DNA from: DASPJQ01 sp035299065
GTDB lineage: Bacteria > Bacteroidota > Bacteroidia > Flavobacteriales_D > UBA2798
Length of the DNA stretch: 28,354 nt
Assembly: GCA_035299065.1 (NCBI GenBank)
Contig: DATGXI010000091.1
Coordinates: 1 to 28,354, forward strand
Direction of reading: 5' to 3'
Shown: one piece after another, positions 1 to 8,362 of the stretch
Layout of the letters: every line of letters begins with the position of its first letter
How positions within the stretch are numbered: the first letter of the stretch is position 1
Notes under the pieces: generated by a model
Seen by the model: only the letters and a program-made list of their open reading frames with translations
The model's database searches: none
What the model was told of the DNA's origin: nothing
Program-made: the position numbers and the translations under genes

Positions 1-480
1 CATGGTGCAGCTAAAAAAGAATACAACGTATAAACCAATTGAATTGGTTGAATTGCCATTATAAAGTATGAGCACAAGGCTTAAAACAAGCAAAGGGGTA
101 AAAATATCAGGCATTAAAAGCGAACAAATCCATGGCAAGGGTGTAAATGCACATAAAATAAACATGCATACAAGGCAATGTTGTAACGTTATTACGTCTT
201 TTAAAAAAACAACCAGTATCTTAAAAACAAGCCATGAAACAAGTATTGCCTGCACTACAATAACACCCCACAATGACAAGCCATTTAAACTGGCTATCCG
301 TAAAAAAATGCCATAAGTGATAGGTCGGTCAAAAGGAGTTTTGAGCTCAAATCCGCTGGCCAGGTAAGTTGAAAGATCGTTGTAAATAAACGGAAATCCA
401 TTGACCATGGCAGGCCAAATAAGCATGAGTACCGCAGCTGCAAAATAGATCAATTTAGTGTTAAGTGTATTCATGTGCAT
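1..480 (-). CDS. Multi-pass membrane protein, N-terminal part (runs off window start)
   Basis: An open frame on the minus strand starts at an ATG at 480 (a second in-frame ATG is at 474) and continues without a stop to base 1, so 160 residues are visible and the C-terminus is missing. The product is very hydrophobic, with membrane segments near residues 9-28, 70-95, 100-120 and 125-145. After the first helix comes an outward-loop-like stretch, FIYNDLSTYL, then FDRPITYGIF. An acidic/aromatic loop right after the first helix is the layout of GT-C-type glycosyltransferases and related Bacteroidota membrane proteins, but no catalytic signature is certain here. It diverges from the GT-C gene at 636 across a 155-bp spacer that also holds a near-match -7 element (TTAGTTTG, 500-507, minus strand). 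The existence of the gene is well supported; its function is not. Confidence 0.72.
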   Translation of the reverse strand, partial: MHMNTLNTKLIYFAAAVLMLIWPAMVNGFPFIYNDLSTYLASGFELKTPFDRPITYGIFLRIASLNGLSLWGVIVVQAILVSWLVFKILVVFLKDVITLQHCLVCMFILCAFTPLPWICSLLMPDIFTPLLVLSLVLILYNGNSTNSIGLYVVFFFSCTM

Positions 481-635
481 TTAAGCAGAATTCAATTGGC
501 AAACTAAATGTAAGCAATTCTTTGAATGATTAAATTACAGTGCCATGGTTTAGTATAAGTTTTATGATATAGAGTAATTTAGCTTAAAAGCAGTGTATTT
601 TGTTCCCTGCGTTTAAATATTGAATAGTTTTAAGG

Positions 636-2042
636 ATGCTTTTTCAGAGGTATACGTTTTTGTGGGTCGTTACCATTTCAGTTTTGCTGGTTTTGGTACT
701 ACCTGTTTTATTGCAGGACGGTATGTTTATGGATGGTATGTTGTATGCAACCATTTCCAAAAACATGGCAAACGGCAATGGGTCGTTTTGGTTTCCGCAT
801 TATAGCATGACCATGTACGCCTATTTCAACCAGCAGCCCCCACTTGGATTTGGATTACAATCATTGTTTTTTTCATGTTTTGGCAATAGCATGTATGTTG
901 AACGCTTCTATAGCTTATTGTGCTTGTTTCTGAATGCCTGGCTAATTGTTGCCATTTACCGCCAAATAGTGAGCAATGAGTTAAAAAAGACAGGTTGGTT
1001 GCCTGTTTTGTTATGGATTACTGCTCCGGTTTGTTTTTGGGCATTTTCAAACAACCTGCTTGAAAACACCATGAGTATTTTTGATTTACTGGCAGTGTTT
1101 TTTCTGCTCAAATATATGCATCAGCAATCAGGTTTTGTTTTTGTATTGGTGGCAGGTGTTTGTGTATTTGCGGCCACTTTTACAAAAGGTGTGCAGGGAG
1201 CATTCCCAATTGCCACACCTTTCCTGTATTGGATGGTTTTCAGGAAAGGAAGTTTCATGCGCATGACGTTTGTATCGGTTGTTTTGCTAATGCTTCCGGT
1301 AGCATTGTATGCAATTTTGCTTATGAATGAGGATGCCTTTATTTCGTTAACAACGTATATGAATCACCGCGTATTAAACAGCATTATGAATGTAAGCGCA
1401 GTAAGCAACCGGTTTTACCTGGCAGGTGAATTGTTCATGCAATTTTTGCCGGCAGTATTGTTAACTGGTATTTTGTGGTTTTCAGGACGAAAATTGGTTG
1501 ACAATAACCGCTACGCCAAAACAAGCTTATTTTTTATATTTGTTGGTTTAAGCGCGTCAGTGCCATTGATGATAACATTGGAGCAGCGTAATTTTTATTT
1601 ATTAACCAGCCTTCCTTATTTTGCTTTAGGGTTAAGTCTATTGGCAATACCTGCTTTAAATGCGCACATCCTAAAAATCAATGACCGGGTAATAAAAATA
1701 CTTACCCTTTGTTCTTTTTTGATTTTTGTTGCCGTACTCTCTTATTCTTTTACAAAAGTAGGGAAAGTAAGCCGTGATGTTGAAATGGTTCATGACGTGA
1801 ACCTTATTGGAAGTGTGGTAAAACACAACACCATTATTGGGTCAACCAGGGCGCTTTGGCATGACTATTCGTTGCAAGAATACCTGGTACGTAAGTTTTA
1901 CATTTGTACGGATGATACAATATTGCAACAACACCGTTATTTTATTGTAATTAATGAAAATGAAATCCCGGAAAAAGTCAATGCCGTTAAGGTTAACATT
2001 CCCACCTCAAAGTATCACCTGTATAAGGTAATTATTAAATGA
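636..2042 (+). CDS. GT-C family (ArnT/PMT-like) integral membrane glycosyltransferase
   Basis: The 468-residue protein is polytopic, with about 11-12 predicted membrane segments. In the family such enzymes move a sugar from a polyprenyl-phosphate donor onto lipid, glycan or protein acceptors on the periplasmic face. The N-terminal region shows the expected pattern: a first helix (about residues 10-27), then the acidic loop DGMFMDGMLYATIS with D33 as the candidate catalytic acid, NMANGNGSFWFP (about 43-54), QQPPLGFGLQ (66-75) and ER at 89-90. The QPPL and FG...ER elements are typical of ArnT-like proteins. The last 80 residues form a soluble-looking tail. The ATG at 636 follows TTTTAAGG, a weak purine-rich site. 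The stop overlaps the opposing LolD-type gene by 8 bp. Acceptor and sugar cannot be read from the sequence. Confidence 0.82.
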   Translation: MLFQRYTFLWVVTISVLLVLVLPVLLQDGMFMDGMLYATISKNMANGNGSFWFPHYSMTMYAYFNQQPPLGFGLQSLFFSCFGNSMYVERFYSLLCLFLNAWLIVAIYRQIVSNELKKTGWLPVLLWITAPVCFWAFSNNLLENTMSIFDLLAVFFLLKYMHQQSGFVFVLVAGVCVFAATFTKGVQGAFPIATPFLYWMVFRKGSFMRMTFVSVVLLMLPVALYAILLMNEDAFISLTTYMNHRVLNSIMNVSAVSNRFYLAGELFMQFLPAVLLTGILWFSGRKLVDNNRYAKTSLFFIFVGLSASVPLMITLEQRNFYLLTSLPYFALGLSLLAIPALNAHILKINDRVIKILTLCSFLIFVAVLSYSFTKVGKVSRDVEMVHDVNLIGSVVKHNTIIGSTRALWHDYSLQEYLVRKFYICTDDTILQQHRYFIVINENEIPEKVNAVKVNIPTSKYHLYKVIIK

Positions 2043-2688
2043 TTTTTCCGTCTTTAATCACCAGTTTGCGGTCAGCCATACCGGCCAGTTCTTCATTATG
2101 CGTAACTATTACAAATGTTTGTTTGAATTCATCGCGCAATTTAAAAAACAGTTTATGAAGTTCTTTTGCATTGGTGCTGTCAAGGTTACCTGAAGGTTCA
2201 TCGGCCAAAACAATATCAGGATTATTTATTAAAGCTCTGGCTACTGCTACACGCTGTTGCTCACCACCACTTAATTGCTTTGGTTTATTTTCCATTTTGT
2301 CATGTAACCCAAGCATTTCAAGTAGCTCTTTGGCCCTTGCGGTTACTTCAGCGTGTGATTTTTTAGCAATGTAACCGGGAATACAAACATTTTCCAGTGC
2401 TGTAAATTCATTGAGCAGGTGATGGAACTGAAAAATAAATCCAATTTTTAAATTTCTCCAACGCGATAAATCGCTCGTGTTGAATTTAAAAACATCGGTC
2501 TCATTAAAAAAGTATTTTCCGGAATCAGGTCGGTCAAGTGTGCCAAGAATATTCAGCAACGTGGATTTTCCGGCCCCCGAAGCACCAACAATGGCAACAA
2601 TTTCTGCCTTTTCAAGTTTTAGTGAAACCTGGTCAAGTACTTTTAAATTACCGTAATTTTTGGATATATTTTCTAGTTCAATTAGCAT
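2035..2688 (-). CDS. lolD: LolD-type ABC transporter ATP-binding protein
   Basis: The 217-residue ABC ATPase has every motif intact: Walker A GASGAGKST (35-43), Q-loop Q87 inside FQFHHLL, signature LSGGEQQ (139-145), Walker B LADEP (161-165) and H-loop H197. FQFHHLLNEFTALENV is characteristic of the LolD/MacB group, whose members power release of lipoproteins from the inner membrane (LolCDE) or related MacB-type extrusion. I chose the ATG at 2688 because the longer frame (from 2739) adds a 17-residue leader with no family counterpart, and family members begin MLxLxNIxK. No LolC/LolE-like permease lies beside it in this window, so the partner must be encoded elsewhere. It converges on and overlaps the GT-C gene by 8 bp. 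Confidence 0.9.
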   Translation of the reverse strand: MLIELENISKNYGNLKVLDQVSLKLEKAEIVAIVGASGAGKSTLLNILGTLDRPDSGKYFFNETDVFKFNTSDLSRWRNLKIGFIFQFHHLLNEFTALENVCIPGYIAKKSHAEVTARAKELLEMLGLHDKMENKPKQLSGGEQQRVAVARALINNPDIVLADEPSGNLDSTNAKELHKLFFKLRDEFKQTFVIVTHNEELAGMADRKLVIKDGKII

Positions 2689-2724
2689 TGTTGCACGAAT
2701 ATAAGAGAATTCCAAACACAATTT

Positions 2725-2889
2725 GGCCACGAATTGCACGAATTACACCTATAAATTCCATTTTACTTCTCAACGTATTTTGTAAAAATATTTATCATGA
2801 TGGAAAATTGACCATCAATTTCATTCAGCATAAATGCATAATACTTCTTCCAAAGGGGCAAAATCCGTGTAATTCTTGTATTACGTGAC
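2725..2889. repeat. Inverted pair of 9-bp-period CACGAATTA-like repeats in intergenic DNA
   Basis: This is the main content of the 325-bp gene-free stretch 2689-3013. The left arm (2727-2748) reads CACGAATTG CACGAATTA CAC, a tandem nonamer. The right arm (2867-2889), read on the minus strand, gives CACGTAATA CAAGAATTA CACGG, the same nonamer in a degenerate form and opposite orientation. The arms match at about 18 of 23 positions and enclose about 118 bp of AT-rich DNA without an open frame. Similar CACGAATTA runs recur, as I remember, between genes of other Bacteroidota, but I cannot check that here. Apart from this and a promoter-like motif at 2999, I see nothing in the stretch. Confidence 0.6.
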
Positions 2890-2998
2890 TGTTTTCAAAA
2901 ATTCAATTGTTACATAAACAGCTGTAAATCTGATAATAAGCTTGTTTTGAGATCCTTTAAATTTTCACAAATCCTGTATTCTAAGTGCTTATTTTTCC

Positions 2999-3006
2999 CA
3001 TATTTG
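2999..3006 (+). promoter_or_regulatory. Candidate Bacteroidota -7 element for the aminotransferase operon
   Basis: CATATTTG matches the Bacteroidota -7 consensus TAnnTTTG at five of its six fixed positions. It ends only 7 bp before the ATG at 3014, so a transcript from here would be nearly leaderless. No clear -33 TTTG lies at the usual distance. Confidence 0.35.
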
Positions 3007-3013
3007 TTAGCAT

Positions 3014-4207
3014 ATGACGCTATTATCCAAACGTCTTGAATTAATGACCGAATCGGCTACGCTTGAAATGGCGCGTAAAAGCCGTGAGCTAAAAGCCAAA
3101 GGCATTGATATCATTAGCCTGAGTTTAGGTGAACCAGATTTTAACACGCCCGATTTTATAAAAGAGGCAGCAAAAAAAGCCATTGATGATAATTTTACAA
3201 AGTATCCTCCGGTAAACGGTTACCTGGACCTGCGTGAAGCAATCGCAAAGAAGTTTCAACGCGATAACCATTTAAATTATTCGGCAGATAATATTGTTGT
3301 TTCCACTGGAGCCAAACAAAGTATTATTAATGCAGTAATGAGTTTAGTCAATGCGGGTGATGAAGTAATTATTCCTACTCCTTTTTGGGTGAGCTATGAA
3401 GAAATGGTGAAGTTGGCCGAAGGCAAGTGTGTTTTTATTCCCGCAACCATTGAGCACGATTTTAAAATTACACCTGCACAATTGGAAGCAGCCATTACTC
3501 CAAAAACAAAGCTGATGATATTCAGTTCACCTTGCAACCCTACGGGGTCGGTGTATACAAAGCAGGAACTGGAAGAATTAGCGGCCGTTTTGAAAAAGCA
3601 TAAAAACATTTACGTAATATCTGACGAAATTTATGAGCATATAAATTTTACGGGTAAACATGCAAGCATAGCCGCCATTGATGGTATGTTTGACAATGTG
3701 ATAACTGTAAACGGAGTTTCAAAGGCGTTTTGTATGACGGGATGGCGCATTGGATTTATTGGTGCGTCAAAAGAAATTGCAACAGCCTGCAATAAATTAC
3801 AAGGTCAGTTTACTTCGGGAGCATCCAGTATTGCTCAACGTGCTTCATTGGCAGCCATGCTGGCCGACCCAAAGGTAGTAGATACCATGCGTGATGCCTT
3901 TTTAAAACGCAGGGACCTGGTATTAAGTTTGCTGAAAGATGTGCCTGGACTTGTGTGCAATGTTCCAACGGGTGCGTTTTATGTTTTTCCAAAAGTGAAT
4001 GCTTTTTTTGGCAAGTCATTTAACGGTAAAAAAGTAAACAATGCCGAAGAACTTTGTTTGTTCCTGTTAGAGGATGCAAAGGTTGCTCTTGTAACGGGTG
4101 AAGCATTTGGTGATCCTGATTGTGTACGTATTTCGTATGCAACCAGTGAAGCTGAACTGACCGAAGCCATGAAACGCATAAAAGAATCGCTTGCAAAACT
4201 GGCGTAG
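3014..4207 (+). CDS. PLP-dependent class I aminotransferase (aspartate aminotransferase type)
   Basis: This 397-residue cytoplasmic enzyme is full length for the AspC/AatA-like fold-type I family, which exchanges amino groups between amino acids such as aspartate and 2-oxo acids such as 2-oxoglutarate. Visible active-site elements are GEPDF (39-43), the cofactor-binding N175 in SSPCNPTG, D204 and Y207 in SDEIYEH, the Schiff-base lysine K237 in VSKAFCMTGWRIG, R245, and the substrate-carboxylate arginine R372 in CVRISYA. The ATG at 3014 is preceded closely by a -7-like motif. Its TAG stop shares one base with the GTG start of the heptose kinase, so the two genes are co-transcribed and probably translationally coupled. 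Substrate preference cannot be fixed; aspartate (aatA/aspC) is the usual annotation. Confidence 0.93.
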   Translation: MTLLSKRLELMTESATLEMARKSRELKAKGIDIISLSLGEPDFNTPDFIKEAAKKAIDDNFTKYPPVNGYLDLREAIAKKFQRDNHLNYSADNIVVSTGAKQSIINAVMSLVNAGDEVIIPTPFWVSYEEMVKLAEGKCVFIPATIEHDFKITPAQLEAAITPKTKLMIFSSPCNPTGSVYTKQELEELAAVLKKHKNIYVISDEIYEHINFTGKHASIAAIDGMFDNVITVNGVSKAFCMTGWRIGFIGASKEIATACNKLQGQFTSGASSIAQRASLAAMLADPKVVDTMRDAFLKRRDLVLSLLKDVPGLVCNVPTGAFYVFPKVNAFFGKSFNGKKVNNAEELCLFLLEDAKVALVTGEAFGDPDCVRISYATSEAELTEAMKRIKESLAKLA

Positions 4208-5202
4208 TGGATAAACAGCGGCTCGAACATATTTTCAATCAATTTTCCAATAAACACATTTTGCTTGTTGGTGATGTTATGCTTGACGCATACATCTGGG
4301 GTGTAATGGACCGCATGTCGCCCGAGGCCCCCGTGCGTATTCTTGATGTAAACAAACGCGAAGAACGTTTGGGCGGACTGGCAAATGTTGCCATCAACCT
4401 GAAAGAAATGGGGGCAAAAGTTACTGTTTGTTCCATTATTGGCGATGATCATGCAGGTAAAAAAATCATTCAGCTTTTCCAGGAAACTGGAATTGATCAC
4501 GGGTGCATTATTTTGTCGCGTGAGCGAATGACTACTGTAAAAACGCGTGTTATCAGCAATGAAAAACACGTGATCCGAATTGATGAGGAACAAACTGACA
4601 ACCTTGATGCGAACCATGAAAGCGAATTGTTGACCGTTGTAAATTCAATTCTTCAGAATAAAAACGTGGATTGTGTATTGTTTGAAGATTATAACAAAGG
4701 TGTACTGACACCAAAAGTTATTTCAAATATTATTTCAAGCGCTAAAGCAAAAAACATTCCCACTTCGGTTGATCCGAAAAAGAAAAATTTCTTTTGTTAT
4801 AGTGATGTTACCCTGTTCAAACCGAATCTGAAAGAGCTAACTGAAGGATTAAACCTTGTGGCTCCGCCCCGCGAAACAGAAGCGCTTAAAAAGGCCGATA
4901 GCCAATTGAGGGAGCGACTAAACAATAAAATATCGCTCATTACCCTTAGTGAACACGGGATTTTCATCAGCGATAAAACCAAACAGGAACATTTGCCCGT
5001 ATTTAAGCGTAGAATTGCCGATGTTTCAGGCGCAGGTGATACAGTTATTGCAGTGGCATCGTTATGTCTTGCTTCAGGTTGCAACAACCATGAAATTGCC
5101 TGGCTTTCAAATTTGGCAGGTGGTATTGTGTGCGAATCGGTGGGTGTTGTACCCATTACCAAAGAACAATTGCATCATGAAGCCCAAAAGGTTTTGGCAT
5201 AA
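4207..5202 (+). CDS. rfaE1: D-glycero-beta-D-manno-heptose-7-phosphate kinase (PfkB/ribokinase family)
   Basis: The 331-residue sugar kinase is of the RfaE domain-I type, which phosphorylates heptose-7-phosphate at C1 on the way to ADP-heptose for lipopolysaccharide core. Signature regions are VGDVMLDAYIWG (21-32), RMSPEAPVRIL (36-46), GGLANVAINL (56-65) and the PfkB motif DVSGAGDT (271-278) with D278 as catalytic base. The frame opens with GTG at 4207, overlapping the previous stop by one base. The bifunctional enterobacterial enzyme HldE is about 477 residues; this protein stops after the kinase domain, so the adenylyltransferase step must be encoded separately. Its 3' end overlaps the next gene by 26 bp, giving a three-gene operon. 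A related ribokinase-family specificity is possible, but the RMSPEAPV segment is strongly RfaE-like. Confidence 0.87.
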   Translation: MDKQRLEHIFNQFSNKHILLVGDVMLDAYIWGVMDRMSPEAPVRILDVNKREERLGGLANVAINLKEMGAKVTVCSIIGDDHAGKKIIQLFQETGIDHGCIILSRERMTTVKTRVISNEKHVIRIDEEQTDNLDANHESELLTVVNSILQNKNVDCVLFEDYNKGVLTPKVISNIISSAKAKNIPTSVDPKKKNFFCYSDVTLFKPNLKELTEGLNLVAPPRETEALKKADSQLRERLNNKISLITLSEHGIFISDKTKQEHLPVFKRRIADVSGAGDTVIAVASLCLASGCNNHEIAWLSNLAGGIVCESVGVVPITKEQLHHEAQKVLA

Positions 5203-6175
5203 ATTTTTTCTCAGTCTTTTAACCGGAATTTTTTTCCTGAATTTTTCTATTGCCTTTTCACAAACAAAACCCGATACACTTGTTCCGGTAATTAACACCA
5301 ATGCCGACTTGGAAAAAACACTAACGCAGAACATGGGCTGCCTTTCAGCCGTAAAAATGAATCCAAAGCGATTTTGGTTTGTTACGGGAATTCACGCTGC
5401 TGGTTATGGAGCCTCGTTATACGGTTTATCCAGTATATGGTATTCAAATTTTAATCAAACAAAATTGCATTCGTTTAATGATATGGACGAGTGGGGTGGA
5501 ATGGATAAACTAGGACATTTCGTAACCTCCTGGCAAATTTCAAATTTCTCCTATGCACTTTTTAAATGGACCCACATGCGCAATGACCGTGCGGCATTGG
5601 TAGGTTCTTCTGTAGCTTTGCTATACCAGACAACACTCGAGTTTTTTGATGGTTTTGCGGCTGAATGGGGTTTTTCATGGGGTGACATGGGCGCTAATTT
5701 TCTGGGATGTACGTTTGCCTTTTTCAGGAACACGGATCACTTAAAAAATGTACAATACAAATACAGTTTTCATCAAACACCCTATCCAAATCACCGAAGT
5801 GATGTGCTGGGAAAAACATTACCTGAACAAATGCTTAAAGATTATAACGGACAAACTTATTGGGCAAGTTTTAATGCGCCATCGGCATGGTTCAGGGAAA
5901 ATCGCAATTGGTTATGTTTTTCTTTCGGGTATAGTATTGATGGGTTTACAGGTGGAAAAGAAAATAAATACGATGGTTTTTATGACCCTGCTCCACCAAA
6001 TTTCCAGCGAATTGGTGAATTGTTTTTTTCACTTGATGTTGATTTCGAAAAAATGCATATTAAGAGCAAATTTTTAAAATCCGTATTGAAAATATTCAAT
6101 GTAGTTAAGATGCCTTTTCCAGCAATAGGTTTTTCAACCAATGGAAAATTATTATTGAAACCATTTTATTTTTAA
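5177..6175 (+). CDS. DUF2279-family exported protein
   Basis: The 332-residue protein begins with a signal peptide (basic MKPKRFWHK, hydrophobic 10-26, then AFSQ). The body carries the DUF2279 pattern: a helix-rich segment with FNDMDEWGGMDKLGHF, then YALFKW, YQTTLEFFDGF, AEWGFSWGDMGANFLG and a C-terminal part rich in aromatic and basic residues. The family occurs mainly in Bacteroidota and is predicted to sit in the periplasm or outer envelope; its function is unknown. The MDKLGHF and SWGDMGAN blocks hold conserved His/Asp residues that could bind a ligand or metal, which is my inference. I chose the ATG at 5177 because the longer frame (from 4949) would lie wholly inside the kinase gene and would hide the signal peptide. 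The start lies inside rfaE1 and the stop overlaps the opposing gene by 4 bp. Confidence 0.82.
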   Translation: MKPKRFWHKFFLSLLTGIFFLNFSIAFSQTKPDTLVPVINTNADLEKTLTQNMGCLSAVKMNPKRFWFVTGIHAAGYGASLYGLSSIWYSNFNQTKLHSFNDMDEWGGMDKLGHFVTSWQISNFSYALFKWTHMRNDRAALVGSSVALLYQTTLEFFDGFAAEWGFSWGDMGANFLGCTFAFFRNTDHLKNVQYKYSFHQTPYPNHRSDVLGKTLPEQMLKDYNGQTYWASFNAPSAWFRENRNWLCFSFGYSIDGFTGGKENKYDGFYDPAPPNFQRIGELFFSLDVDFEKMHIKSKFLKSVLKIFNVVKMPFPAIGFSTNGKLLLKPFYF

Positions 6176-7431
6176 GGAACATAGGTTAATTCAATTTCTT
6201 TTATCATTTTATAATCCGTATCAAAGGTTCTTATAATAGTTCCGCCTCCTTCTTTACGCCTGCTCACAAAATAAAAGCCATTCTTGAAAGGAAGTATTCC
6301 AACGGTTATTTCTTCCTGTTTGTCCTTGAAAAATTGATGTGTTTGTATAAGATTTCCTTTCAAATCAAAAACGCTGAATCCACTCCGAAAAGTTGTGACT
6401 TCAGTACGTGGATACTTTACCAGCTCGCCAGATTCATGAGCAACCAGTAGGGATTTGTTAAAGTTATGAATGCCCATTACATCATCCTGGTCATACTTGC
6501 CCCACTGAACAAAGCGTGTAGTGTCCAGTGATTTGTCAAGAAACAATAAGCCCGCACTTACATTTTTTTCCCGGTTTCCAACACTGCAGCCAAGAATATA
6601 TCCTTCCTGTCCATTTTTTACAATTACATTGGGTTCATCATTGCTGGTGAAATAGTATCGTTTATTGATAATCTTTAGTTTTTTATCCGTTTCATACAAA
6701 GCCACATTGTATAGTTGGTTTTTACCGAAATCAGCAGCAATGAGTATACGATGTGGTTCAGCATAAATATCACTTATTGCATCACCATTCCCAATTTCTC
6801 CAATCAATGTAGCCGAGGAGTCGGTTTTTTCAAATTTATGATTGTACATTTCTATATTCATGCACAAATTCTCTTTCCCTGAGCCAATACGATAAGTATA
6901 AGCCACCACGATACTGTCGCGGCCAAACACTTTCATATAGCCATGCTCTACTTTCCTGCATTTTTGCTGTATCCAAACGCTTTTTTCGTCAATGGTGTGC
7001 ACCTTATTGCATAAATCAGCTCTTGAAATTTGTTTTCCGTTTTTTGAAATTAAAATCAGCGTAAGCATTCTGTCTGAATACTTTGTTTCCCTTTCCATCA
7101 TCATTACCAGGAACGAAGTGTCATTGTATTTTTGAAAACTTGAAATTTGGCTTCGGTATCCATATTCAGAAAAAATGCATTCCCATTTCTTTTTGAAATT
7201 TTTGTCAAAACAAAGTATGGCAGCCCGGTAACGTCCAATAATGTTTTCCTCACCTTCCTTAACATCTTCATTCATTGCAAGGTCAATGCGGCCCGCCATA
7301 ACAAGGTTTTCGCCTGATAAAATACTATGTTGCGGCACAAACCGGTAGGGAAGTGAATTTGTGTTTGATTGCTGCGAAGAAGCTGTAGAACAGCAAAGGA
7401 AGAATAATATAAGTATAATAAAGCTATGCAT
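6172..7431 (-). CDS. Exported protein of unknown function
   Basis: I do not recognise this 419-residue protein. It has a clear signal peptide (MHSFIILILFFLCCSTASSQ), so it is exported; the CC near the end of the hydrophobic core could be read as a poor lipobox. The mature part is rich in alternating beta-strand patterns with recurring segments such as SFLVMMM, LTLILISKNGK, IVVAYTYRIGSG, ILIAADFGKNQLYNVALYE and SLLVAHESGELVKY, separated by roughly 40-50 residues. That spacing is compatible with a beta-propeller or another all-beta fold. Its ATG lies inside the end of the M42-type peptidase gene (8-bp overlap), so it is the last gene of a three-gene operon that starts at 9523. The stop overlaps the DUF2279 gene by 4 bp. 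Confidence 0.75.
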   Translation of the reverse strand: MHSFIILILFFLCCSTASSQQSNTNSLPYRFVPQHSILSGENLVMAGRIDLAMNEDVKEGEENIIGRYRAAILCFDKNFKKKWECIFSEYGYRSQISSFQKYNDTSFLVMMMERETKYSDRMLTLILISKNGKQISRADLCNKVHTIDEKSVWIQQKCRKVEHGYMKVFGRDSIVVAYTYRIGSGKENLCMNIEMYNHKFEKTDSSATLIGEIGNGDAISDIYAEPHRILIAADFGKNQLYNVALYETDKKLKIINKRYYFTSNDEPNVIVKNGQEGYILGCSVGNREKNVSAGLLFLDKSLDTTRFVQWGKYDQDDVMGIHNFNKSLLVAHESGELVKYPRTEVTTFRSGFSVFDLKGNLIQTHQFFKDKQEEITVGILPFKNGFYFVSRRKEGGGTIIRTFDTDYKMIKEIELTYVP

Positions 7432-8353
7432 GAAACTTTTTCATTAGATACTGGTACATCTTAACCATGTACAAAATGTCTTTTTTATGCACGGTTTCAA
7501 AAGGTGTGTGTACATTACTTTCAGGTGCACCAATAAACATCCAGTCAACAGGAGCATCGCTTTTTTGAATGGCAGTACCATCGCTTCCTCCTGCGCTTTC
7601 AACCTCCAGCTGAAATGGTATTTTACTTTCTTTAGCCCAACTAATAATTTGATCAACAAATCGCCTTGAAGGTAAACTGCCATCGCGCATGCTTAATGCA
7701 ACACCTTTTCCATGTTCAACACCTTCGGTTACCCAGGTAATGTCACTTACCAGTGCCGATGTGATCTTGTATTCATCAAATAAGTACCTTGCCAGGTATC
7801 CGGCAGTTCCGCCACCATGTTCTTCAAAGCATGTAAAACAAATTGCTCCGTTTGTCATGCTTTCCGCAACTTTAAGTGCATTCCAAATCCCAAGCCTATT
7901 GTCCATATAACATGATTGCACATAATTTTTATCTTCTTTCCAGAATTGTTTGTAAGTAAGATTAGTTCCGCGGTCAATTTGCCTGTCAAAAATATATTCC
8001 AGTTTACGAGAACCGTCTTCCTTATCAATCACCATCATTTCACAGTTGATTTTCCCCTTACTGTCTTTTCCTTTTAATTTTGTTCCATCCATTAAAACGG
8101 GGCCGCCTACTTTTATCAGGTTGCGCTGGTAGCCAACAGTAAAACCTATTACATCCATGTGTGCAAAAATGGCAGCTTTTGGCTTTCCAAAAACAAGTAT
8201 AAGGCAGTCCTGGAATCCAGGACCCTGTATGATTTGGGGCCGAACTTTCCAGTTTTTTTGGTTTGTTTTTATGTAGTTCAGCAAAAATTTTTTCACCACA
8301 ATCTCATCGCCACTTGCACCGCCAAGCGAACAAAGTTTTTTTAATAATTCCAT
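7424..8353 (-). CDS. M42-type metallo-aminopeptidase
   Basis: The 309-residue protein carries the full dinuclear-metal site of M42 (glutamyl aminopeptidase/cellulase M-like) peptidases: H65 and D67 in AHMDVIGF, bridging D151 in MDNRLG, the catalytic/metal Glu pair E177-E178 in CFEEHGG, D204 in SDITW and H282 in NVHTPFE. These enzymes remove N-terminal residues from peptides in the cytoplasm, usually as large tetrahedral oligomers. No signal peptide is present. At 309 residues it is some 30-50 shorter than typical M42 members, and the usual EEVG..GA motif reads EEHGGGTA. It lies 10 bp downstream of the DUF4421 gene and overlaps the next gene by 8 bp. The peptidase assignment is firm; the substrate is not known. 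Confidence 0.86.
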   Translation of the reverse strand: MELLKKLCSLGGASGDEIVVKKFLLNYIKTNQKNWKVRPQIIQGPGFQDCLILVFGKPKAAIFAHMDVIGFTVGYQRNLIKVGGPVLMDGTKLKGKDSKGKINCEMMVIDKEDGSRKLEYIFDRQIDRGTNLTYKQFWKEDKNYVQSCYMDNRLGIWNALKVAESMTNGAICFTCFEEHGGGTAGYLARYLFDEYKITSALVSDITWVTEGVEHGKGVALSMRDGSLPSRRFVDQIISWAKESKIPFQLEVESAGGSDGTAIQKSDAPVDWMFIGAPESNVHTPFETVHKKDILYMVKMYQYLMKKFHA

Positions 8354-8362
8354 GAAACAGGT

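Noticed and set aside
68..316. An 82-codon plus-strand frame at the window start
   Set aside because: It is antisense to the truncated minus-strand membrane protein, whose hydrophobic pattern is far more convincing.
4949..5176. Longer start for the DUF2279 gene
   Set aside because: The extra 76 codons lie wholly within the heptose kinase gene in another frame and would place the signal peptide internally.
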